Positions 13,801 through 25,878 of a stretch of DNA of 64,000 nt are shown here, piece by piece (the stretch's first letter is position 1; each line of letters starts with the position of its first letter). The translations under genes were made by a program, and so were the position numbers. The notes beneath the pieces are model-generated. The model did no database searches and had not been told where the DNA came from. It worked only from the letters and a program-made list of their open reading frames with translations. This DNA is from Mytilus californianus (lineage: Eukaryota > Mollusca > Bivalvia > Mytilida > Mytilidae): the NCBI RefSeq assembly GCF_021869535.1, contig NW_026262690.1:90255995-90319994 (forward strand). The letters run 5' to 3'.

Positions 13801-16800
13801 GCGTTGAACTATTTGACCGGTCAATAGTTTCCAACTATTGGACCTCGATGAAACTATTTGACCGCAAGCGTCATTATATTTCGCGGAATTTCAAATGCAG
13901 CTACGGGATTGGAGGATTTTGAAATCACCGCGGGTGTTACGGCGTCGCGTTTTACCTATTGTCTCTAGGGTTGACGTCAGTGCAGGACGTAGCCTTCGCA
14001 TTTCAGAATATTTATGAAGTACACGTTGGGTTTCTGCATTTTATATTACGATAGTTGATTTATCCCCGCTATTTATTGTCTGTTGTCTTTTTCGATATAA
14101 TAAAACACTTACTGACTAGATATTCGTGGAATAGTAAGTTTATTGTCCCCTCGGATACAACTATTGCCCTCGGCTACGTCTCAGTGCAATAAATAGTTGC
14201 ACCTCGGGGGACAATAAACTTACTATTCCACTCATACCCAGTCAATAAGTATACAATGGAAATGATGACTTAATATTTAGTTCTGAATACGCATGTCGAT
14301 GATGGCAAATAAAAAAAATGAATAGACATTCAATTTACTATTTGATTTTTCAATTATAGCAGTGCATATATGAGATAAGGATTCGTGTAACATCCAGTGA
14401 CGAACCCAAGAGTGGAAAGATTACACAGAAATCTTTTGAATTGGAAGCGAAAAATTGCCATGACTTAATCAATGTTTTATTTTTTTTTTCTTTTTCTTTT
14501 ACTAGGCCCATATTCTATTTTAAATGATGAGACTTGCACAAATGGTCAGTCAAAACGAAAAAGATCATGGTCCAGAGCCGTTTTCTCAAACTTACAGAGG
14601 AAAGGTTTAGAAAAGAGATTTGAAGTACAAAAATACGTCACAAAACCTGATAGAAGACAACTAGCAGCTATGTTAGGACTTACAGATGCACAGGTATTCA
14701 TTCATTTTAATTCTTTTTAGAATAGTTATTCAAACGCTTTTTAATTGGTTAGCGTCATGGCAACCAAAACGTTTACATGTTTCAAGAAGTCACGAGTATC
14801 AAAACAAATTAGCATGTCTTGAACATGCATGAAATATATGCCACTGGACGTTGATCCATCATCAATCAATCAAAACAAAATACCTTATTTTTTGTGTTCA
14901 TAAATCATTTAACGATTGATCAGATATCGTCTCGAACTTGCATGAAATATTTGCCACTGGATGTAAAGCAAATAATAATCAATCAATAATAATATTTCCA
15001 AAATATACCGCATTTGCTTAAAACCTCTGAACAGATAAAACTACAAAAATTCCCTCGTTTTTCTCATGAATATTTAGATATGACCATCCGCCTAACCCTT
15101 GAATAAATTCGTCTATAAGATGTTTTATACAATATTTTTTGGTTCGTCTAATGCACATATTTAATTTTCTCAAAATATATATATTAAAAGGTAAAATTTT
15201 AGTCAAAGTCAATTATGTTGTTGACATTAAAGCGACAGGGCAATTGACGTTTCGGCACTACAGCTTTTTACCTAGATCGTCTTAATAATCTAGGATTGAA
15301 ATTAACAAGATTCTTAAAGACGAACATTGCTATATTTGCGATTTCTGGGGACCAACTAATGACTCTTAGTATACATTCTCCGTCGTTAATACAATAATTT
15401 TGAGTGCAAACAAAAACTTTGTACTTAAATCATTTTGAGAACATTAGAAAAAGACATTTTTACCTCTCTCTATATGATCGAGAGCTACTGACTAAATTTA
15501 GATAATGCAAAGTTTCAGCTGTTGTCAGATTGTTTGATTTGCTTTTTTTTGTTCATTGTTAGATTCAAAAGAATAGAAAAAATACAATTTGTTTGTAGTC
15601 GCTTCGAAACATGCAGGAGAGAAAGCAAGTTCAATGGCAGCTCTCTTTTCTGTCAGTGCAAATAAATTACACTTTTTTTCGGTAATGTACATCTAGTCTT
15701 TAAATTGTACATCTAATAGACATATATATTATCTATATTCTGCTACCTAGCCTTGGTATCTATATCGCTGCTATAATTATGAAACTAATAAATTGCATAT
15801 TAAAAATCTCCAACTGAGCATTTGCACTAGTTTAGCCTCGCTTCAATTTATCTTTATTATATTTTCAATTCATGAAATAAAATTTATTTATTTATTACAT
15901 AATGTATATGAACTCCATAGCATGGGGCAAATGTATATAAATTAATAAAAACATATTACAGACACATTAAATGAATTGATAACCGCATCTGTGACAGCAT
16001 CTGTGCACTATACTTATCGCAGATTCGTGTAATAATGTGTATTGAAAACACCTGTAAAACACAGGTGATATGTCAAATTGGAATTAGAGAAAACAAATAT
16101 TTGATTACAACATGCCAAACATGTTACACCTTTCAACTTTTTTTACCTTACGAATTTTAATTGCGTTTAGAAGCATTATATGTACGATAAAAATGTGTTT
16201 TCGCAACAAACTGCACTGAAAACAGACATCGGCATGTTAGAGTATGAACGGTTTGGATAAAATGGTGGATTTCAAATTAAAAATATTAATCACATGTTGT
16301 TCACAAGTGTTTGATTTCTTTTTTATACGCCCGTTTACGGGACGTATTATGGTATACCCTTGTCCGTCTGTCCGTCCGTCCGTCTGTCCGTCCGTCGTCA
16401 ACATGTCGGACATTAACTCAAAAATGCTTTAACCAATTTGCATAAAACTTTGGTGAATTGTTTATATCTATTGACGTGAGCTCCCTTTCATTTTTTATAA
16501 ATTTTAGATTTTACGTTTCCGAGTTATGGGGTTTTATTCATTAAAAAAAGGGGGGTTTTTCCAGTTTTCGGACAATAACTCAAGAATGCTTTCGCCAACT
16601 TGCAAGAAATTGTGGTGAATTGTTTATATCTATTAACATGAGCTCCCTTTCGATTTTTATATATTTTAGATTTTACGTTTTTGAGTTACAGGGTTTTATT
16701 CATAAAAAAGGGGGATTTTTGAGTTTTCGGACAAAAAAATCAAAAATGCTTTGGTGAATTGTTTATATCTATTGATGTAAGCTCTGTTTAGAATTTTATA

Positions 16801-19800
16801 AATTTTACAATTTACATTTCTGAGTTATGGGGTTTTATTCATTAAAAAAGGGGTGATTTTCCAGTTTTCGGACAACTACTCAAAAATGCTGTCAGCAATT
16901 CTCATGAAACTTTGGTGAATTGTTTATATCTATTGATGTAAGCTCCCTTTACATTTTCATAAATTTCTAATATGATATTGAGAATTAATTGAACTTTATT
17001 TGTTTATAGTCTGACAACAGATTTACTAAGTATTGCGCAACAGCACAGTGTATTGCACAACAGCAAGAAATCTTTACTTGAATATAAATTCAATTCATAT
17101 AACCAATTTCAAGTTCTTTGACTACATTTATTCAGAAACCTATAATATGTCATAAAATATTTAATACAATCCAAATTCAGACCTGTATCAAGCTTGAATA
17201 TTGTGTCAATTTTTGCCCCAACTGTTCAGGGTTGGACCTCTGCGGGCGTATCCAGCTGCGCTCAGCGAAGCAGTTTATTTATTTTTACGTTGGATTGAAG
17301 TGTTTCTCAGCAGAGAGTCGGCATTCCTATGGGACCTCATTGTGCTCTTCTTCTCGTCGACTGGGTTCTTTATTCGTATTTAGGCAGACATACTAGTAAT
17401 ACTAATTTATCCCTAAGAAGAATGAAAAGAACCTGAAAGCATCCTTTAATTTCAAATGCCGCAATATAGATGCAGTCCAGACTCCTACCATGATTACTTT
17501 TGGTAACGAGGTTTATCGCATCTATCCCTTGCATATAATACTCAAGAATACCGCATATACAATAAGGTCTGCTTCATATCTTTACTTATCTTACCTTCTA
17601 TAGATTTCTGGGGATATGATTGGTTAATGGACTACACGTGGTGACTACATATATTTGATATAGAGTGTCCTAAAAATATGGGGTTAGTTAGCATATGGGG
17701 TTAGTAAGGAGTTACTTCCCTTTCAAAACAATAAAGAAATCTGAAAGGTTTCAACAGACGAAGAAATTGATAATGAACGATTGAAATAAAGTCATAAAAC
17801 AAATTCAAAGCTAACAAGTTGTTGTTGTTGTCATTTGTTTTTTATATAGACAAATGGAAGTAGGTTCTTAATACTAAGTATTGAAGACTTAATCACTTTG
17901 GTGGCCGCTAGTCTAAATACCACATGTGAAGATAGTCGGTAAGATGAATTCGTTACACGGTGTGTTAGTGACCTAATACGATAAATATTGGGTCAGTAAA
18001 TTCCATATGGGGTGAGAGCTTCATATGGAATTTACTGACCCCATATATATCGTATTAGGTCCCTAAGCTTCATATGGAATTTACTGACCCCATATATATC
18101 GTATTAGGTCACTAACACACCATGTAACTAATATAACATATAGAAATTGACCATGAGGGTCGTTTTAAAACTTAACAAAAAATGGTCAATTTTGTCATCC
18201 GTCATTGTATATTTGATTAGAAATGTTTGAAAAATATTTGATCCTTAGGTATAAGGCAGCAAGTTTTAAATTTATTTAACACTTTCTGAATTTTTACTTT
18301 ACTAGTCGAAGGGAGAAGCAGTAATGAAGATTTGTATCATAAAACCAAAGCGGATTTAAGAGGTGATGCAACCGTTACTCGCCTTCTTAAGTAGAAAACT
18401 AATAATATAAGTGACGAAACACAACGAGTTAGTTAACCAACTTTTGGTGAAGATATTTTGAGGTGGCACTCCAGTCCTCCTAAATCCAGGACTCCTATAT
18501 ATATATTTTTTTTGCCTCGCATTACTGTAGCTATTGGTTTCATACGATATACAGGCCATCTTGAAATTATAAGATAACAAAAGTTAGTTACGATTGGTTT
18601 CCTGATGGTGTTGCTTAGATTTTTATTGGCTTATTATACGACCGCAAAAATTAAAAAATTTTTGGTCGTATATTGGTATGACGTTGGCGTCGTCGTCGTC
18701 GTCGTCGTTGTCGTCGTCGTCTGGCGTCGTCCGGCGTCGTCCGAAGACACATTGGTTTTCGCACTCTAACTTTAGTTAAAGTGAATGGATCTCCATGAAA
18801 TTTTACCATAAGGTTCTATACCACGAAAGGAAGGTTGGGATTGATTTTGGGGGTTATGGTACCAACAGTTAAGGAATTAGGGGCCAAAAAGGGGCCAAAA
18901 ATAAGCATTTTTGTAACTTCCAGACAATTACTTGTGTGTAAGTGTATGGATCTCTCTGACATTATACCACAAGGTTCCATATCACAAAGGGAAGGCTGTA
19001 ATTGATTTTGGGGGTAATTGCCTCAAAATATTAGGAATTAGGGGCCAAAAAAGGGGCAAAAAACAAGCATTTTTCTAGTTTCATGACAATAACTTGTGTG
19101 TAAGTGTATGGATCTGTCTGAAATTGTACTACAAGGTTCCATATCACAAAGGGAAAGCTGGGTTTGAGTTTGGGGCTAATTGCCCTAAACGTTTAGGAAT
19201 TTGGGGCCAAAAAGGGGCCAAAAAACGAGCATTTTTATAGTTTTCAGACAATAACTTGTGTTCAAGTGTATGGATCTCTCTGAAATTGTACTGCAAGGTA
19301 CCATACCACAAAGGGAAGGCTGGGATTGAGTTTGGGGGTGATGAATCATAAGGGGGTTCAAAAAATTTGGGGGGGGGGATTTTTTTTTTTTTTCTTTTTT
19401 TTTCTTTTTTTCCTTTTTTTTTCTTTTAAAATTTTCCATTTTAAGTTGGTTATTTCTGATTTATATTTAAAAGCAAATAATAATGATATGGTAGGAGATA
19501 CACACCAAACAGGATGTGTAAATTATTATATAATAAGTATTGTGCAATAGCAAGAAATTTTCAATTGCACAGTATTGCACAATCATGACAATAGCAAGAA
19601 ATCTTCAATTGCACAGTATTGCGCAATAGCAAGAAATCTTCAATTGCACAGTATTGTGCAATAGCAAGAAATATCCAATAGCACAATATTGCGCAATAGC
19701 AAGAAATTGTCAATTGTACAGTATTGCGCAATAGCAAGAAATATTCAATTGCACAGTATTGTGCAAAAGAAGATACTTCGTATAAATTGCTTATTTCTTG

Positions 19801-22800
19801 ATCAATTTCAATGGAGTTTTATTCTTGAATTCTTGGGGTTCTTTAATATACTGAATCTAACTGTGTATTAAGTTTTTGGATTTTGGGCCCCGTTTTTAAA
19901 TTGGTCCACATTGAGATCCAAAGGGTCCAAAATTTAACTTTGTTTGATTTCATCAAAAATTGAATTATTGGGGTTCTTTGATATGCCGAATCTAACCGTG
20001 TATTTAGATTCTTAATTTTTGGTTCCGTTTTCAAATTGGTCTACATTAAGGTCCAAAGGGTCCAAAATTAAACTTAGTTTGATTTTAACAAAAATTGAAT
20101 TTTTAGGGTTCTTTGATATGCTGAATCTAAACATGTATTTAGATTTTTGATTATGGGCCCAGTTTTCAAGTTGGTCCAAATCGGGGTCCAAAATTAAACT
20201 TTGTTTGATTTCAACAAAAATTGAATATATGGGGTTCTTTGATATGCTGAATCTAACCATGTATTTAGATTTTTGATTTTTGGGCCCCGTAATCAACTTT
20301 GTCCACATTGAGGTCAAAAGGGTCCAAAATTAAACTTTTGTTTGATTTCATCAAAAATTGAATTCTTGGGGTTCTTTGATATGCTGAATCTAACCATGTA
20401 TTTAGATTTTGGATATTGGACCATAATAGGTGAATGTCCAATTTAAAATTTTTAAGTTCTTAGACCACATTCATTCTGTGTCAGAAACCTATGCTGTGTC
20501 AAATATTTAATCACAATCCAAATTCAGAGCTGTATCAAGCTTGAATGTTGTGTCCATACTTGCCCCAACTGTTCAGGGTTCGACCTCTGCGGTCGTATCA
20601 AGCTGCGCCCTGCGGAGCATTTTATTATTGGCTTAAATAGATTATAGAATTTAGAATACCATACGAAAAGGAGAAGACATTAGTCATGGAAATGTAACAA
20701 TATGGGTATTTGAGACCCGTTCGACGAATTATATTTGAATGATTCGTGTCGTTAATTGCCAATTGTATGTCGGATAGCTGGGAAATATATAGATGGGCGA
20801 TTATTTGCCTATATTATACTTCATGTCAAAATGCAAGATTTTGATTGGTTAATACAAGGGAGACAATTTACTCTATTCCATGGCAAATACTTACCCTAAT
20901 TCACGGAGACGCTTGCTCAAGTGTGCGCTTTAATAAATAGGGATGATTGTTATGTACATAGTTTATTACTTTGAATTTGAAATTTAATAGACAGAAATAA
21001 CAGAACATTCAGTATAATAAATTAAATAACACATATCTGAGAGGGTGATAGAGCAGATTGTTACCCCTCGAAAAGACATTGTCAACCTTGGCTTCGCCTC
21101 AGTTGACAATGTTTTCTCGGGGTAACAATCTGCTCATTCACCCTCTCAGCTATGTGTTATTAATATAATGACATAGATGTATGAGAAGGAATTTTAGAAT
21201 AAATAGTTTTGTAAACCCCAGTTGGGCGTCTGTACACAGTCCCTCCTTTTAACACACCAAACACGAAAAAATACATTATTTTGATATTTCAAAGCACTCC
21301 GTATCTTTTTAGAAAGGTTAAACTTGTTTATGGTTAGATCACTTTCGCCTTTACCATGCAAGTAGTCACTCGGACCCTGTGTCGTCTGTTCTTCATATGA
21401 AATCACATGTATAACAATAAACATTGCCTTGTACTAACGCACACAATATGTTTAGTAAATGCAAATTTTGACTAATTTTTTTTTTATGCCCCGCCTTAGC
21501 AGAGGGGGCATTACGTTTTACCCTTGTCCGTCTGTACGTCCGTACGTCCCAAAGTTGGTTTCCGTTCTCTAACTTTAGTTTGCCTCTACCAAATATTATG
21601 AAACTTATACACAATGCTTATTACCACAAAACACAGATCAAGTATTAACTTTGGTGGCGTCACTTAAACCGTTCTAGAGTTATGCCCCTTTATAAATGGG
21701 AAAAATGCCAAATTAATAGTTTCCGTTCTCTAACTTTAGTTTGCCTCAACCAAATGTTATGAAACTTATACACAATGCTTATTATAACATAATACAGCTC
21801 AAGTTTGAATTTTGGTGGTGTCACTTTAACAGTTCCAAAGTTATGCCGGTTTACAAATGGAAAAAATGCTGAATTTTTCGTTTCCGTTCTCGTACTTAAG
21901 TTTACCTGAACCAAATGTTATGAAACTTATACACAATGCTTATTATCACAAAATACAGATCAAGTTTGAATTTTGGTGGCGTCATTTTACTGTTCTAGAG
22001 TTATGCCCTTTTACAAATGGAAAAATTGCTGAATTTTTCGTATCCGTTCTCTAACTTAAGTTTGCCTCAACCAAATGTTATGAAACTTAAACACAATGCT
22101 TATTACCACAAAACTCAGATCAATTACAAATTTGGGTAGCGTCACTTTTACCGTTCTTCGGTTATGTCCCTTTAAAACGTTATATGATATGCAAGCGGGG
22201 GCATCATTTGTGTCCCATGGACACGTTCCCCATTTATTTCATTTACAAATGAATAATGCCATAGTTGGTTATGAAGGTTTTTTAATGGCCGTAGTATTAT
22301 TGTAACAGAGAACTAAGCCTCTAGAAATAACGATAATATGATGCTTCCTTGTCGATATTTTGAATGTTAGTTGATAAGTTAGTGGAGCAAAAAAACTCTG
22401 TATGGTGTATAAGGGAGGCGTAATATACCAAAATGGGACACCCAAATTTAAAAGTCGAAAACAAACTGAGCCCGTATGGTGACCTATAGTAAGTTGTTAA
22501 CTTCTATATCATTTGGTCTCTGGTGGAGTATTGTCTCATTGGCAATTATACCACATCTTATTTTTATATTGACAATGCATTGGCAAAAAACGAAAAACGA
22601 CGAAATGACAATCAACAGTACACAAAACATAACATAGAAAACGAAACTACTGAGCAACACAATTCTCAACAAAAACCGGTGTATGTCATTATGTGTCGAA
22701 CAAATCTCTGACTGATGTTGTCAAATAAAAGAGTTATATTACTCATCCGATTCTAATGGAAAATAAAAAAAAGGTGTACCGATTATCTTTAGAAATGAAA

Positions 22801-25800
22801 ATAAAAATGTAGATATATAGTATATATATAAAAATTGCGGTTTTTATCCAACGCAATCATAGGTTTGAACGTTGTTTTCAATTTAGACTTGTTTATATTT
22901 TTTCGTTTGGGCTTGTATTATATTTGCCTTCGGGTTTATATGATCCGTTCATCCTTTTTTGACTCCTCAAAATTCAAGAGTCTATCCTAAATTGAGGTAA
23001 ATTGTATGGATTTCCAAATACCGTTTCGATTCCTAACATCACTGAAGAGACATTAATTGTCGAAATCCGGATATGGTGTACAAAAACCTTTGCACCCTTT
23101 GTTTGCGGTAAACCATCTTTTCCGCAAGTTTATTATTTTCTGTTTAGTATTAAATTTATAATTAAGATCCATTTATTACATCGGTGATCCGTTTATTTGG
23201 CAATCGCCAATGGCAGTTAGCAGGGTTTAAGAACATTTGTTGTTCGACCTGTTAGTCAAATGCGTTTTGTTAAAATATACTTTTTCACTTTTTTGGTCTT
23301 TTGGAAAATGTTGTTTGTGCTGTATTTAGACACCTCTAACAAGAAATTTGTTTTGCATGCACAAGTATAAAAATTGCGGTTTTTATCCAACACAATCATA
23401 GGTTTAAACGTTGTTTTCAATTTAGACTTGTTTATATTTTCTCGTTTGAGCTTGTATTCAGTATATTTGCCTTCAGGTTTATATGATCCTTTCATCCTAT
23501 TTTGACTCCTCAAAATTCAAGAGTCTATCCTAAATTGAGGTAAATTGTATGGATTTCCAAATACCGTTTCGATTCCAAACATCACTGAAGAGACATTAAT
23601 TTTCGAAATCCGGATATGGTGTACAAAAACCTTTGCGCCTTTTGTTTGCGGTATACCATCTTTTCCGCAAGTTTATTGTTTTCTGTTTAGTATTAAATTT
23701 ATAATTAAGATCCATTTATTACATCGGTGATCCGTTTATTTGGCAATCGCCAATGGCAGTCAGCAGGGTTTAAGAACATTTGTTGTTCGACCTGTTAGTC
23801 AAATGCGTTATGTTAAAATATACTTTTTCACTTTTTTGGTCTTTTGGAAAATGTTGTTTGTGCTGTATTTAGACACCTCTAACAAGAAATTTGTTTTGCA
23901 TGCACAAGTATAAAAATTGCGGTTTTTATCCAACACAATCATAGGTTTAAACGTTGTTTTCAATTTAGACTTGTTTATATTTTCTCGTTTGAGCTTGTAT
24001 TCAGTATATTTGCCTTCAGGTTTATATGATCCTTTCATCCTATTTTGACTCCTCAAAATTCAAGAGTCTATCCTAAATTGAGGTAAATTGTATGGATTTC
24101 CAAATACCGTTTCGATTCCAAACATCACTGAAGAGACATTAATTTTCGAAATCCGGATATGGTGTACAAAAACCTTTGCGCCTTTTGTTTGCGGTATACC
24201 ATCTTTTCCGCAAGTTTATTGTTTTCTGTTTAGTATTAAATTTATAATTAAGATCCATTTATTACATCGGTGATCCGTTTATTTGGCAATCGCCAATGGC
24301 AGTCAGCAGGGTTTAAGAACATTTGTTGTTCGACCTGTTAGTCAAATGCGTTATGTTAAAATATACTTTTTCACTTTTTTGGTCTTTTGGAAAATGTTGT
24401 TTGTGCTGTATTTAGACACCTCTAACAAGAAATTTGTTTTGCATGCACAAGTATAAAAATTGCGGTTTTTATCCAACGTAATCATAGGTTTGAACGTTGT
24501 TTTCAATTTAGACTTGTTTATATTTTTTCGTTTGGGCTTGTATTATATTTGCCTTCGGGTTTATAAGATCCGTTCATCCTATTTGGACTCCTCAAAATTC
24601 AAGAGTCTATCCTAAATTGAAGTAAATTGTATGGATTTCCAAATACCGTTTCGATTCCAAACATCACTGAAGAGACATTAATTGTCGAAATACGGATATG
24701 GTGTACAAAAACCTTTGCACCTTTTGTTTGCGGTATACATCTTTTCCGCAAGTTTATTGTTTTCTGTTTAGTATTAAATTTATAATTAAGATCCATTTAT
24801 TACATCGCTGATCCGTTTATTTGGCAATCGCCAATGGCAGTCAGCAAGGTTTAAGAACATTTGTTGTTCGACCTGTTAGTCAAATGCGTTATGTTAAAAT
24901 ATACTTTTTCACTTTTTTGGTCTTTTGGAAAATGTTGTTTGTGCTGTATTTAGACACCTCTAACAAGAAATTTGTTTTGCATGCACAAGTATAAAAATTG
25001 CGGTTTTTATCCAACACAATCATAGGTTTGAACGTTGTTTTCAATTTAGACTTGTTTATATTTTCTCTTTTGGGCTTGTATTATATTTGCCTTCGGGTTT
25101 ATATGATCCTTTCATCCTATTTTGACTCCTCAAAATTCAAGAGTCTATCCTAAATTGAGGTAAATTGTATGGATTTCCAAATACCGTTTCGATTCCAAAC
25201 ATCACTGAAGAGACATTAATTTTCGAAATCCGGATATGGTGTACAGAAACCTTTGCACCTTTTGTTTGCGGTATACCATCTTTTCCGCAAGTTTATTGTT
25301 TTCTGTTTAGTATTAAATTTATAATTAAGATCCATTTATTACATCGGTGATCCGTTTATTTGGCAATCGCCAATGGCAGTCAGCAGGGTTTAAGAACATT
25401 TGTTGTTCGACCTGTTAGTCAAATGCGTTATGTTAAAATATACTTTTTCACTTTTTTGGTCTTTTGGAAAATGTTGTTTGTGCTGTATTTAGACACCTCT
25501 AACAAGAAATTTGTTTTGCATGCACAAGTATAAAAATTGCGGTTTTTATCCAACGCAATCATAGGTTTGAACGTTGTTTTCAATTTAGACTTGTTTATAT
25601 AAAACGTGGATTTTATACTCCAAATGTTATCGTTATGTTAAAGGAAATGATACAGCATAAACATCTCTACTTAACTTGATATTTGACATTTAATGAACAT
25701 TTTTGGTCTTTTCCTGTAGGTAAAAGTTTGGTTTCAAAACAGAAGAATGAAATGGAGGCACATGCAACAAATGAAAGAGAAAGAACTTAGTGATCAAAAG

Positions 25801-25878
25801 AGAGACAATACCGACAAACATTGTAGTTCAAAAGAGAAACATGGTGACATGGAGTCAGACAGCGAGCAATCAACCTAA
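10544..25878 (+). CDS. HLX: H2.0-like homeobox transcription factor (HLX)
   Basis: Four exons, 10544-10841, 11115-11258, 14506-14693 and 25720-25878, join in phase to 262 codons plus stop. The homeodomain (WSRAVFSNLQRKGLEKRFE... then VKVWFQNRRMKWRH) matches the HLX/H2.0 class almost residue for residue, with W48, F49, N51 and R53 present. Upstream are an eh1-type repressor motif, FGINRILSEDF near residue 84, of the sort that binds Groucho/TLE, and a second hydrophobic motif near the N terminus, KPTSFHIMDILH, which matches a conserved N-terminal HLX motif. The protein is shorter than the vertebrate forms, mainly because it lacks long low-complexity regions and has a short acidic tail. It should act in the nucleus as a DNA-binding developmental regulator. 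Intron 3 splits the homeodomain between positions 44 and 45, a site shared by many homeobox genes. Confidence 0.96.
11115..11258 (+). CDS. HLX: HLX exon 2
   Basis: Preceded by a T-rich tract and CAG at 11112-11114; donor CAG|GTATTT after 11258. Length is 144 nt, phase 1 in and out. It encodes a Ser/Cys/His-rich linker (SSHPFNSPHYTLYHSETE) between the eh1 motif and the homeodomain. It is too small to be found by ORF length and is called from splice sites and frame. Confidence 0.85.
11259..14505 (+). other. HLX intron 2
   Basis: AT-rich intron. It contains a fragment of the common mussel repeat ('gagcgttcctgatgaaggt') near 12869-12887 and, near its 3' end, a GC-richer element (about 13795-14231) that includes the foldback at 14126-14231. 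No exon-like segment was seen. Confidence 0.8.
14126..14231. mobile_element. Foldback element
   Basis: Arm 14126-14150 (GTGGAATAGTAAGTTTATTG then TCCCC) is inverted at 14207-14231. The spacer contains 'ctcggctacgtctcagtgcaa', and its 'ctcggct..gcctca'-type core resembles the foldback at 21026-21159. Pairing continues weakly outside the arms. It is probably a MITE-like element. Confidence 0.65.
14506..14693 (+). CDS. HLX: HLX exon 3, homeodomain helices 1-2
   Basis: Acceptor after a long pyrimidine tract (TTTTACTAG), donor CAG|GTATTC. It begins with GPYSILNDE, which matches vertebrate HLX just before the homeodomain, then KRKRSWSRAVF through AAMLGLTDAQ. It ends in phase 0 at homeodomain residue 44. 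Confidence 0.95.
16325..17285 (-). mobile_element. Pearl-like element with tandem core, copy 1
   Basis: Begins ATACGCCCG and ends with the inverse CGGGCGTAT (17243-17251) plus a short GC hairpin ('ctgcgctcagcgaagcag'). After the first terminus comes a GTCC/GTCT microsatellite (about 16362-16397), then roughly four diverged copies of a core of about 110-140 bp carrying 'ttggtgaattgtttatatct'. A microsatellite next to short tandem core repeats is the described layout of bivalve pearl/CvA non-autonomous elements. The family name is inferred from layout only. Confidence 0.6.
17952..18127. mobile_element. Foldback element with one arm duplicated
   Basis: Left arm 17952-18009 pairs with right arm 18071-18127 (core CATATGGAATTTACTGACC). 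A second direct copy of the right arm sits between them at about 18020-18060, separated by 'ctaagctt'. The three arm copies are nearly identical, so the duplication looks recent. Confidence 0.7.
18623..20635. mobile_element. 2-kb composite element flanked by an 11-bp direct repeat
   Basis: The sequence TTATTGGCTTA flanks the block on both sides (18623-18633 and 20625-20635), as a target-site duplication would. Inside, ATACGACCGCA (18636-18646) is inverted at 20588-20598, next to the GC-rich end 'gctgcgccctgcggagca'. Between these are a GTC microsatellite (about 18683-18740), four cores of about 160 bp (18760-19340), homopolymer runs, a repeat array of about 35 bp (19540-19775) and about five cores of about 115 bp (19790-20420). 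No transposase frame is visible. Confidence 0.6.
19540..19775. repeat. Short tandem repeat, unit about 35 bp
   Basis: Six to seven copies of 'caatagcaagaaat.ttcaattgcacagtattg' in tandem. A related pair ('gcacaacagcaagaaat') occurs at 17036-17070 in the neighbouring element, so the array is part of the element family. Confidence 0.85.
21026..21159. mobile_element. Foldback MITE, arms of about 58 bp
   Basis: Left arm 21026-21085 and right arm 21102-21159 are inverted copies with a few mismatches (core GCAGATTGTTACCCC). The spacer is 'cttggcttcgcctca'. The compact near-palindrome has no coding room. Confidence 0.75.
21486..22204 (-). mobile_element. Pearl-like element with tandem core, copy 3
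   Basis: Starts ATGCCCCGCC and ends GCGGGGGCAT (22195-22204). Near the start is a short GTCCGT/GTACGTCC tract, then four cores of about 155-160 bp, each with 'atgttatgaaacttatacacaatgct' or a close variant. It has the same layout and orientation as the elements at 16325 and 18634 and a different core sequence. Confidence 0.6.
22435..22710. mobile_element. Mytilid dispersed repeat fragment
   Basis: Includes 'gtctctggtggagtattgtctcattggca' and an end with 'accacatctta', the reverse of the family terminus seen at 8275. It then runs into A-rich sequence with 'cacaaaacataacatagaaaac' shared with 56490-56510. Confidence 0.6.
22831..25600. repeat. Satellite-like array, 538-543-bp unit, five copies plus a partial sixth
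   Basis: The landmark TTGCGGTTTTTATCCAAC recurs at 22835, 23374, 23917, 24460, 24998 and 25537, giving periods of 539, 543, 543, 538 and 539 bp. Copies 2 and 3 read as identical, including a 4-bp insertion that the others lack. The last copy breaks off after about 64 bp at 25600. Most units hold a 61-codon frame starting MYGFPNTVSIPN on the plus strand and a frame of 80 or more codons on the minus strand, but with no domain and no substitution pattern that argues for a protein. The whole array lies inside HLX intron 3. Confidence 0.95.
25720..25878 (+). CDS. HLX: HLX exon 4, recognition helix and C terminus
   Basis: Acceptor TTTTCCTGTAG just before 25720. It encodes VKVWFQNRRMKWRHMQQMKE, the recognition helix, followed by a short charged tail ending DSEQST and TAA at 25876-25878. 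It sits only about 120 bp after the end of the 540-bp tandem array. Confidence 0.95.
   Translation, partial: VKVWFQNRRMKWRHMQQMKEKELSDQKRDNTDKHCSSKEKHGDMESDSEQST

Larger units (their letters stand above)
14694..25719 (+). other. HLX intron 3 (11 kb, repeat-expanded)
   Basis: Canonical GT-AG intron inside the homeodomain coding sequence. Most of its right-hand 9 kb is repeats: three elements with internal tandem cores and microsatellites (16325-17285, 18634-20624, 21486-22204), two foldbacks (17952-18127, 21026-21159), a mytilid repeat piece (about 22435-22710) and the 540-bp array (22831-25600). The first 1.6 kb shows nothing I recognise. Confidence 0.85.

Noticed and set aside
19185..19439. 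84-codon minus-strand lysine/proline-rich ORF
   Set aside because: It comes from a poly-G/poly-T tract inside a mobile element.
22831..25600. Repeated 61-codon and 80-plus-codon frames in the 540-bp array as a gene family
   Set aside because: They recur only because the DNA is tandemly duplicated; no domain, splice logic or protein-type substitution pattern is visible.
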